Positions 1 through 5,648 of a stretch of 9,164 bases of DNA are shown here, piece by piece. Below the pieces are notes generated by a model. It did no database searches. It was given only the letters and a program-made list of their open reading frames with translations, and was not told the origin of the DNA. The translations under genes and the position numbers were made by a program. The stretch lies in assembly GCA_003488005.1 (NCBI GenBank), contig DNND01000073.1:18992-28155 (forward strand), given 5' to 3'. The DNA is from Blastocatellia bacterium (GTDB lineage Bacteria; Acidobacteriota; Blastocatellia; Pyrinomonadales; Pyrinomonadaceae). Every line of letters starts with the position of its first letter. Position 1 is the first letter of the stretch.

Positions 1-2
1 TA

Positions 3-53
3 GGCAGGAGCAGTAGGCAGAAAAACGTCCGTTACCTGCCGCCTGCTGCTGCC
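3..53. repeat. Imperfect 18-bp inverted repeat downstream of infB
   Basis: Arms at 3-20 and 36-53 are complementary at 15 of 18 positions and enclose a 15-nt loop. The right arm begins 11 nt past the infB stop codon. In the infB transcript this would be a long GC-rich hairpin, but the run of five U lies in the loop rather than after the stem, so it is not a textbook intrinsic terminator. It could be a terminator whose U-tract lies outside the window, an mRNA 3'-end or processing structure, or a small dispersed repeat. The arms are built from GGCAG/GCAG units, so some of the complementarity comes from low complexity. Confidence 0.45.
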
Positions 54-63
54 GTCTGTCTCC

Positions 64-2775
64 TTACAACTCCGTGGCGGCAACCTTCTCGACTATATAC
101 GCCTCGATCTGGTCGCCCACCTTGACGTCGTTAAAGTTTTCCAGGCCGATACCGCATTCGAAGCCTTCACGCACTTCCGAAACGTCGTCTTTGAAACGAC
201 GCAGCGACGCGATGTTGCCTTCCCAACTGACCACGCCATCACGAATCAAGCGCGCGCGGGCGTTGCGGCGAATGGTGCCGTCGATGACCATCGAACCGGC
301 AACCACGCCGGCTTTGGGAACACGGAAAACTTCGCGCACATCCGCCTTGCCGATGATGCGCTCTTTTTCAATTGCTTCGAGCATGCCGATCATGGCTGCG
401 CGAATCTCTTCTTCAACTTTGTAAATGATCGAGTGCAGCCGTATGTCCACACTCTCTTGCTTGGCCAGATCCGAAGCGCGCGATCCCGGCCTCACGTTGA
501 AACCGATCACCACCACCGCGGACACAGCCGAACCGGCTTGCGTGGCCGAAGCCAGCAGCACGTCAGACTCAGTGATCGCACCGACGCCGGAACGAATGAC
601 TTTCACCTTGACGCGATCGGTGGAAAGTTTTTGCAGCGTGGACTTAAGAACTTCTACCGAACCCTGCACGTCGGCTTTGATGACGACCAAAAGCTCCTTG
701 ACTTCGGTTTCACCCAACGCTTCGATACCGCGCTTGGTTGACTGCATCAGCGTGGCCTGGCGATTCATCATCTGCCGGTGTCCCGATATTTGTTGCGCGC
801 GAGTGATGTCGGCAACAACCTGAAAACTTTCACCAGCCTGCGGCACGCCCTGTAGCCCGAGCACTTCGACCGGTGTGGCCGGCGCCGCTTCCGTAATCGC
901 TTCGCCCTTGTCGTTGAACATCGCGCGCACGCGACCAAAAATCTGGCCCACAATAAATGGTTCGTGAACATGCAAGGTGCCTTGTTGCACCAGAACTGTT
1001 GCGACCGCGCCACGGCCGCGATCCAATTTCGCTTCCAACACAACTCCGGAAGCGAGACGGGTCGGACTGGCGCGCAGGTTGAGAATGTCTGCAGTCAACA
1101 GAATCGTTTCCAGCAGCGTGTCGAGGTTCTCGCGCTTCTTCGCGGAGACCTGGACTATTTCTGTTTCGCCGCCCCATTCCGCCGGCGACAAGCCGTGCTG
1201 GGCCAATTCCTGACGCACGCGATCGGCATTCGCATCGGGTTTATCCATCTTATTAATTGCAACTACGATCGGGACGCCTGCGGCGCGCGAGTGTTCGATA
1301 GCTTCGATCGTTTGCGGCATAACACCGTCATCCGCAGCAACAACCAGCACGACTACGTCGGTTGCTTTTGCGCCGCGCGCACGCATCAGCGTGAACGCTT
1401 CGTGACCCGGCGTGTCCAGAAAGACTACGCGACGAAATTCGCCGGGACTGTCCGGGCTGGGAACTTGCACGCTATATGCGCCGATGTGTTGGGTGATGCC
1501 GCCGGCTTCGCCCGCTGCAACTTCAGTGGTGCGAATGGCGTCGAGCAGGGAAGTTTTGCCGTGGTCCACGTGGCCCATAACGGTCACAACTGGCGCCCGC
1601 GGGAGTTCGACGTCATCTGCGTCCGCGGCGATTAAATCTTCAAATTCTTCTTCCGCTACCATCTCTTCAAACGGCACAAAGGTAACTTCGTAACCAAAGC
1701 GTTTGCCGAGATCGACTGCGACGTCGTCGTTCAGCGGCTGGTTGATAGTCGCAAAGACACCGCGTTGCAGCAGCAAAGTAACTACGTCTTTTGGTTTGAT
1801 TCCGAGTTTTTCCGCGAACTCTTTCACGGTTGTGCCCTCAACCAAACGCACCGGCTTGATCTCACCGGGAATCGCGTCCTCTAGCCGGCCGGCGATGCGG
1901 TCTTCCAGCGACAGCGCTTTCGGCGGCGGAATAAAGTCGCCCTTATCAAAGCGTCCGCCTTTTCCTTCAGCTTTGCGACCGCCCCGCGTAGGTGTGCGGC
2001 GCGAGCGCCGGCGCCCAGCATCCGGCGGCGGAATATAAGTAGTTTGCGGGGTTGCTGTTTCTCCGGGCGTACCCATGCGTTCGGTTCGCGTGAGCGGCGT
2101 GCGTTCTCTGACACGTGTGCCGGCACGATCGACTCGCTCGCGCGGAGTGACTGGCGGCACCACCGGCGTAGGAGCGCGCTCACCCGGACGAATGCCGGCG
2201 TTCAAGGCAGCGACCGTAGGCCGCAGGACTCTTACTTGATGAGCAGGCGGGGGAATACTTGCAGTCGATCCGGCGGTTACGACTTCTGGAGCGATCGCTT
2301 CCACGGGTTCGCCATTTGTGCCGGGCATCTCGGCGGCCGTTTCGATTTCAGCTAAATGAGTTGGCTCGGCTGCGGCAGGCAGCGGTGCACGCGCGGCCGG
2401 TGTTAGCTTCTTTACGAGTCTGGCGGGTGCGGCGGGCTTAACCTCAGGCTGGGTGGTTGTGGCCGGCTCGACTTCGGGTTCAGGACTGGCGACGAAGGTT
2501 TCAGCTTCCGCGGCAAGCGGTTCTTCTGAAACTTCAGCCGGCAATTCCTCAACAGCGCGTTCGGCTTTCTTTACGACTCGGACGCCGCGCTTAACGACAG
2601 CTTCCTTTTTGGGGAAATATTTATTGCGAATTTTCTCTGCCAGCTCTTTCGAAACAGAGTTGGAGGGAACGCTGACGTCCACACCTTCGCGCCGAACCTC
2701 TTCGATGAGGCGCTTAGTATCCAGCTTTAACTCTTTGGCGAGATCGTAAATACGAATCTTAGAGGTAACGCTCAT
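64..2775 (-). CDS. infB: Translation initiation factor IF-2
   Basis: This cytoplasmic GTPase brings fMet-tRNA to the 30S subunit and promotes 50S joining. The 903-residue protein starts with an IF2_N module (about residues 6-55). A long disordered linker follows: Pro/Ala/Glu-rich at 60-170 and Arg-rich at 190-275. A second IF2_N-like module lies at about 312-365. The G domain has every motif: GHVDHGKT at 401-408, GGITQHIG at 425-432, DTPGHEAF at 454-461, NKMD at 508-511 and SAK at 544-546. Domains II, III (ADVQGSVE near 701) and IV run to the end, so the gene is complete. The ATG is preceded by AAGGAG with a short 3-nt gap. It is the last gene of the rimP-nusA-infB cluster seen here; rbfA, often the next gene in bacteria, would lie off the left edge. 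The linker carries three IPPP motifs (residues 174-177, 248-251, 282-285). Confidence 0.98.
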   Translation of the reverse strand: MSVTSKIRIYDLAKELKLDTKRLIEEVRREGVDVSVPSNSVSKELAEKIRNKYFPKKEAVVKRGVRVVKKAERAVEELPAEVSEEPLAAEAETFVASPEPEVEPATTTQPEVKPAAPARLVKKLTPAARAPLPAAAEPTHLAEIETAAEMPGTNGEPVEAIAPEVVTAGSTASIPPPAHQVRVLRPTVAALNAGIRPGERAPTPVVPPVTPRERVDRAGTRVRERTPLTRTERMGTPGETATPQTTYIPPPDAGRRRSRRTPTRGGRKAEGKGGRFDKGDFIPPPKALSLEDRIAGRLEDAIPGEIKPVRLVEGTTVKEFAEKLGIKPKDVVTLLLQRGVFATINQPLNDDVAVDLGKRFGYEVTFVPFEEMVAEEEFEDLIAADADDVELPRAPVVTVMGHVDHGKTSLLDAIRTTEVAAGEAGGITQHIGAYSVQVPSPDSPGEFRRVVFLDTPGHEAFTLMRARGAKATDVVVLVVAADDGVMPQTIEAIEHSRAAGVPIVVAINKMDKPDANADRVRQELAQHGLSPAEWGGETEIVQVSAKKRENLDTLLETILLTADILNLRASPTRLASGVVLEAKLDRGRGAVATVLVQQGTLHVHEPFIVGQIFGRVRAMFNDKGEAITEAAPATPVEVLGLQGVPQAGESFQVVADITRAQQISGHRQMMNRQATLMQSTKRGIEALGETEVKELLVVIKADVQGSVEVLKSTLQKLSTDRVKVKVIRSGVGAITESDVLLASATQAGSAVSAVVVIGFNVRPGSRASDLAKQESVDIRLHSIIYKVEEEIRAAMIGMLEAIEKERIIGKADVREVFRVPKAGVVAGSMVIDGTIRRNARARLIRDGVVSWEGNIASLRRFKDDVSEVREGFECGIGLENFNDVKVGDQIEAYIVEKVAATEL

Positions 2776-2789
2776 GCACTCCTTTTCAA

Positions 2790-2811
2790 GCGCCGCTAAC
2801 TCTTTCGGCGC
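2790..2811 (-). other. Small hairpin next to the infB ribosome binding site
   Basis: A perfect 6-bp GC stem (2790-2795 with 2806-2811) encloses a 10-nt loop. It ends about 6 nt before the AAGGAG of infB (2779-2784) in the transcript. It would leave the Shine-Dalgarno itself unpaired. It might influence initiation or RNA processing, but a stem this short can arise by chance. Confidence 0.3.
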
Positions 2812-2906
2812 CTGGCTTCGGACAAGTGATTAAAGAACTCTCGCTCTCAAACCACCGGTTGAAGCAGTATCAGTGCACTGCGCAATGGTGGCCGGGAAGC
2901 GAACAA

Positions 2907-2938
2907 GGCAACACGCTGGTAAAACCAGCGCTTGTGCC
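2907..2938 (-). other. Hairpin just after the nusA stop codon
   Basis: A perfect 7-bp stem CGCTGGT/ACCAGCG (2914-2920 with 2924-2930) has a 3-nt loop. It is extended, after small bulges, by a further outer helix GGCA/TGCC (2907-2910 with 2935-2938). It lies 5 nt beyond nusA. No U-tract follows in the transcript, so it is not a standard terminator and infB is probably still read from upstream. It could be an RNase processing or stability element between the nusA and infB cistrons. Confidence 0.4.
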
Positions 2939-2942
2939 GTTA

Positions 2943-4715
2943 CTAATTTGCCGCATCTGAGGAAGCATCCTGCTTCTCTTCGTCAGTGCTCTCGCTTGCG
3001 GCATCTTTTGAAACAGCGGGAGCTGAGTTTTCAGTTTCGTCAGCAGTTAATTCAGAAGCGAGTTGCTCATCGATAAGCTCTTCGCTCACAAATTCGTTGA
3101 CGCTTTCCAAAGCGGCCGCGCCGCTTGAGGTAACATCCGGCGACGGCGTTATCGTGTCGGGACGCAAATCGCGGCCGGCTTCCTGCAACACGAGTTCGTC
3201 TTCGGTGAATGCTTCGGCCTCAGTCAAGGCGACGGGATCAGCCGATTCCTGCGCCAGGATGTCGGCCTCGGCGCGAAAGGGAATACCGTTTTCCACTGCC
3301 TCGTCGTAACCGGCAGCGGTCATCTCTCGAGATGGCTCGACGTCGCCGGCTTCGATATTTTCGTCAAATTCAGCCGAGGCTGCATGTTGCTCGACAGCTT
3401 CGCCTTCTTCGCCGCCGGCCTGTGCTTCGCCTTCCTGAAGTGTTTTGTCACGCATTGCAACCACCGCCTGTGCCGCACTTAAAATATTTTCGGCTTCATC
3501 CAAACTCACATCAAGAAACTCGACCAGGTCATCAACGGAAGTTTGCGCCAGCGCGTCGATGTCGTTGATATCGTGTTCGGCAAGAGCATCGGTTTGTTGG
3601 ACCGTAACGCCCTCGATGACTGACAGCGGGACCGACTCGCCGGAAGCGATCAGCGCGCCCATCTGTTCGGTGACTTCGCGTTTGATCTCTTCTTCACTGC
3701 GAATATCGATGTTCCAGCCGACGAGTTTGGTGGCCAACCGAACGTTCTGGCCGCGCTTGCCGATAGCAAGTGAAAGCTGATCTTCATTGACGATGACTTC
3801 CATTTGCCGTTGTTCGATGTCGGTAATGCGCACCTGATTGACCTTGGCAGGCGACAAAGCGTTAGCGGCGAACACCGAAGGCTCGTCGGACCATTCGATG
3901 ATGTCGATTTTCTCGCCGCGCAATTCGCGGATGATAGCCTGCACGCGCGAACCCTTCATGCCAACGCAGGCGCCGACGGGATCGACGTCGCGCTCGTTTG
4001 AAGTAACCGCAATCTTGGCGCGCTCCCCCGGCTCGCGGACCGCGGACTTGATAACGACGGTGCCATCGTAAATTTCCGGCACTTCCATCTCAAACAATCG
4101 CAACAGCAGTTCCGGCGAAGTGCGCGAAACTTCGACCTGCGGGCCTTTCGATTCTTTCGAGACGTTGTTGATAACTACCCGGATGCGCTCGCCCTGATTC
4201 CACTGTTCGCCGCGTGATTGTTGTGAACGAGGCAGGATGGCTTCGAGGTTGCCGAGGTCGACGATGATGTTGCCGCGCTCGAAACGCTTGACGTAACCAT
4301 TTACGAGGTCGCCGATCTTGTCGACATACTGCTCGTAAACGTTGCTGCGGACCGCGTCTCTAACTTTTTGAAACAGGATTTGTTTGGCGGTCTGCGCGGC
4401 AATACGTCCCAGTTCTTCCATCGGCAGCGGCAACAGCAGCGCGTCGCCCAGTTCCACTTCGTCGCCGGCCAGCTCGCGCGCTTCCGCGATCGAAAGCTCC
4501 GTGGCTTCGTTCGCTACCTCATCAACCACAACTTTTGAGGCTGAAAGCTCAATGCCGGTTTCCGGGTTCCAATCAACCTGGATATCTTCGCCCGAGCGAA
4601 ACTGTTTCTTCGCTGCCGCGCGCACAGCTTCCTTCATTGCGTCTATGACGAGGTCGCGTTCGATGCCCTGTTCCTGGCAAAGCGCCTCGATGTTTTGTGC
4701 GATGGATGAACTCAT
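2943..4715 (-). CDS. nusA: Transcription termination/antitermination protein NusA
   Basis: NusA binds RNA polymerase and nascent RNA, enhances pausing and intrinsic termination, and takes part in antitermination of rRNA operons. The 590-residue protein has the N-terminal RNAP-binding domain (about 1-125), an S1 domain (about 133-197) and KH1 with the GMKGSR loop (252-257). KH2 follows with AIGKRGQNVRLA (317-328), then a helical HhH-type segment (about 350-420). Beyond this lies a tail of about 165 residues that is unusually acidic: I count 46 Asp/Glu against 6 Lys/Arg from residue 428 on. Many NusA proteins stop near the KH domains, and the E. coli one (495 aa) ends in two acidic repeats. Here the tail is longer and low-complexity. 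The gene ends in tandem stops TAG-TAA. The start fits the family N-terminus, but only a distant GGAG (13 nt away) precedes it, so translation may depend on coupling or be weak. Confidence 0.97.
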   Translation of the reverse strand: MSSSIAQNIEALCQEQGIERDLVIDAMKEAVRAAAKKQFRSGEDIQVDWNPETGIELSASKVVVDEVANEATELSIAEARELAGDEVELGDALLLPLPMEELGRIAAQTAKQILFQKVRDAVRSNVYEQYVDKIGDLVNGYVKRFERGNIIVDLGNLEAILPRSQQSRGEQWNQGERIRVVINNVSKESKGPQVEVSRTSPELLLRLFEMEVPEIYDGTVVIKSAVREPGERAKIAVTSNERDVDPVGACVGMKGSRVQAIIRELRGEKIDIIEWSDEPSVFAANALSPAKVNQVRITDIEQRQMEVIVNEDQLSLAIGKRGQNVRLATKLVGWNIDIRSEEEIKREVTEQMGALIASGESVPLSVIEGVTVQQTDALAEHDINDIDALAQTSVDDLVEFLDVSLDEAENILSAAQAVVAMRDKTLQEGEAQAGGEEGEAVEQHAASAEFDENIEAGDVEPSREMTAAGYDEAVENGIPFRAEADILAQESADPVALTEAEAFTEDELVLQEAGRDLRPDTITPSPDVTSSGAAALESVNEFVSEELIDEQLASELTADETENSAPAVSKDAASESTDEEKQDASSDAAN

Positions 4716-4770
4716 TGAGCTGTACTGTCTCCGCTGGCTCGGACGCCAAAGTCGTTGCGTCGTTTGAGCC

Positions 4771-4792
4771 TATTCAATTGTTATTCAGTTGT
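4771..4792. repeat. Tandem 11-bp duplication in the rimP-nusA gap
   Basis: TATTCAATTGT (4771-4781) is followed immediately by TATTCAGTTGT (4782-4792), with one mismatch. The 121-nt gap between rimP and nusA holds no ORF and no convincing terminator. The duplication is AT-rich against its surroundings and may simply be slippage. Confidence 0.5.
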
Positions 4793-4836
4793 AAGCTGCA
4801 CGCGTCTCCCGAACGTGTGCAGTCATTTCCCCCGGG

Positions 4837-5331
4837 TCAATTCGCCCTGGCGCGGCGAAGCTCCTGTTCAAAGTCCATTTCCAGGTTGGCTTTGGAAATT
4901 GAATCGAAAGGAATTAACACGCGGCCGCTGGTGCGATCCTCGACTGCCACTGTGTCGCCGGAGATACCTATAAGCTGGCCGCGAAAATTTCTTTGCCCGC
5001 TAATAGGATTGCGCGTTTTTATTTTTACGAGGTTGCCCGCAAAGCGTTCGTAATCGTTGCGCTTATAAAGGCCTCGTTCCAAACCCGGCGAAGAAACCTC
5101 CAGCGTATAGGACGCATGAATGAAATCTTCGACGTCGAGGACGGTGCCAACGTGGAAGCTAACCTCCGAACAATCTTCGTGAGTTACACCGTTTGGCTTG
5201 TCAATAAAAATACGCACAATGGGTTTGTTGTCGGGCCCAGCCACTTCGACGTGCACCAGCTCGACACCATGATCGATTGCCACTTGCTCGGTGACTGCCC
5301 GAACACGCTCTTCAACCGAACTTGCTCCCAT
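4837..5331 (-). CDS. rimP: Ribosome maturation factor RimP
   Basis: RimP is a cytoplasmic factor that helps assemble the 30S subunit. The 164-residue product has the usual family length of about 150-170. The N-terminal alpha/beta domain contains ELVHVEV (24-30) and VRIFID (39-44), and the family hallmark LEVSSPGLERGL is at 77-88. The C-terminal SH3-like domain follows, with VKIKT (102-106) and IPFDSISKANLEMDF (140-154). The reading frame stays open upstream to an ATG at 5448, but that extension is Arg/Phe-rich and unlike RimP. The ATG at 5331 has a perfect GGAGG (5337-5341) 5 nt away, so I chose it. It is the first gene of the rimP-nusA-infB cluster, an order conserved in many bacteria, with its promoter and leader just upstream. 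Confidence 0.96.
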   Translation of the reverse strand: MGASSVEERVRAVTEQVAIDHGVELVHVEVAGPDNKPIVRIFIDKPNGVTHEDCSEVSFHVGTVLDVEDFIHASYTLEVSSPGLERGLYKRNDYERFAGNLVKIKTRNPISGQRNFRGQLIGISGDTVAVEDRTSGRVLIPFDSISKANLEMDFEQELRRARAN

Positions 5332-5336
5332 TGTCA

Positions 5337-5341
5337 ACCTC
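5337..5341 (-). promoter_or_regulatory. Ribosome binding site of rimP
   Basis: GGAGG sits 5 nt before the ATG at 5329-5331, directly after a run of seven U in the transcript. It decides the rimP start against the longer open frame that begins at 5448. Confidence 0.85.
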
Positions 5342-5360
5342 CAAAAAAACCTGTCGCCCA

Positions 5361-5385
5361 AAATAAAAAGTGGGCGCGAACCCAC
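5361..5385 (-). terminator. Terminator-like hairpin (attenuator candidate) in the rimP leader
   Basis: Read in the rimP direction, GTGGG (5381-5385) pairs with CCCAC (5370-5374). A U-G wobble can close the loop to UCGC, giving about 6 bp. The sequence that follows is TTTTTATTTT. This has the layout of an intrinsic terminator, although the stem is short. It lies between the predicted transcription start (near 5413) and the rimP start codon, so any termination here would attenuate the whole rimP-nusA-infB operon. The 3' arm can alternatively pair downstream (CGCCCA/TGGGCG, 5355-5360 with 5371-5376), which is incompatible with the first hairpin. Confidence 0.45.
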
Positions 5386-5419
5386 CGGACGAAACCGCCG
5401 CGCTCCGAGCAAGCCGTGA

Positions 5420-5448
5420 ATTATACGGAAAGGCAGGTGGGGACGCAA
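5420..5448 (-). promoter_or_regulatory. Predicted sigma-70-type promoter of the rimP-nusA-infB operon
   Basis: On the minus strand a perfect -10 box TATAAT (5420-5425) is separated by 17 bp from TTGCGT (5443-5448), which keeps the TTG of the -35 consensus. Transcription would start near 5413, giving a leader of about 80 nt before rimP. The -10 is flanked by CCGT and ACGG, a small inverted repeat. A perfect -10 with ideal spacing in front of a housekeeping operon makes this a good candidate, but it is predicted from sequence alone. Confidence 0.65.
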
Positions 5449-5463
5449 GTTGACGATTTTCGC

Positions 5464-5475
5464 GACGTTAACGTC
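5464..5475. promoter_or_regulatory. Perfect 12-bp palindrome GACGTTAACGTC, possible operator
   Basis: This palindrome lies 16 bp upstream of the rimP -35 and about 40 bp upstream of the kinase -35 candidate. A looser pair TTGACG (5450-5455) and CGTCAA (5472-5477) overlaps it. Its place between two divergent promoters suits a regulator dimer site. Chance alone would give about two perfect 12-bp palindromes in a window of this size, so the support is positional. Confidence 0.35.
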
Positions 5476-5515
5476 AAAACCTGCGGAAAACTACCAACTT
5501 TCAACAGTCAAACCA

Positions 5516-5544
5516 TTGAAAAGGCTGTTGCAGTGGCGTAACAT
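5516..5544 (+). promoter_or_regulatory. Candidate promoter of the kinase gene
   Basis: TTGAAA (5516-5521, 5 of 6 matches to TTGACA) is followed after 17 bp by TAACAT (5539-5544, 4 of 6 matches to TATAAT). This predicts transcription from about 5551 and a leader of about 98 nt. A 7-bp inverted repeat TTGCAGT (5528-5534) / ACTGCAA (5553-5559) brackets the -10 and could be a repressor site, or chance. Confidence 0.45.
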
Positions 5545-5648
5545 GCGCGCGTACTGCAATCGATTCTTCGTTTTGGCTTCCTGGTGATCAATCCCGCCGT
5601 CGGTACAAAGGCGACAAAGCAACTGTTGGTTGTGCGCTAAACACGCCA

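Larger units (their letters stand above)
5332..5648. other. Divergent intergenic region between rimP and the kinase gene
   Basis: These 317 bp contain no convincing gene; the open frames crossing them overlap rimP in antisense and resemble no family I know. From the rimP side the region holds the Shine-Dalgarno, a U7 run, a terminator-like hairpin (5361-5385), a -10/-35 pair on the minus strand (5420-5448) and a 12-bp palindrome (5464-5475). Further right are a plus-strand promoter candidate (5516-5544), an inverted repeat around its -10, and about 100 nt of kinase leader. Confidence 0.8.

Noticed and set aside
964..1635. 223-codon plus-strand open frame inside infB.
   Set aside because: It lies opposite the G domain of IF2, whose motifs are intact. 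Its composition is Arg/Cys/His-rich shadow sequence.
2871..2880. Perfect 10-bp palindrome CAGTGCACTG in the nusA-infB gap as an operator.
   Set aside because: About nine such palindromes are expected by chance in a window this size, and no promoter lies beside it.
5370..5385. GTGGGTTCGCGCCCAC upstream of rimP resembles a tRNA T-arm; a tRNA gene often precedes rimP-nusA in E. coli.
   Set aside because: The loop lacks the TTCRANY pattern with seven bases, and no acceptor, anticodon or D arms pair around it. The T-run after the stem fits a terminator better.
5332..5448. Longer rimP open frame starting at 5448 (203 residues).
   Set aside because: The extra 39 residues are unlike RimP and overlap the promoter and hairpin. 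The ATG at 5331 has an ideal GGAGG.
4993..5541. 182-codon open frame on the plus strand across rimP and the intergenic region.
   Set aside because: It is antisense to rimP, has no recognisable family features, and reflects GC-driven open frames.
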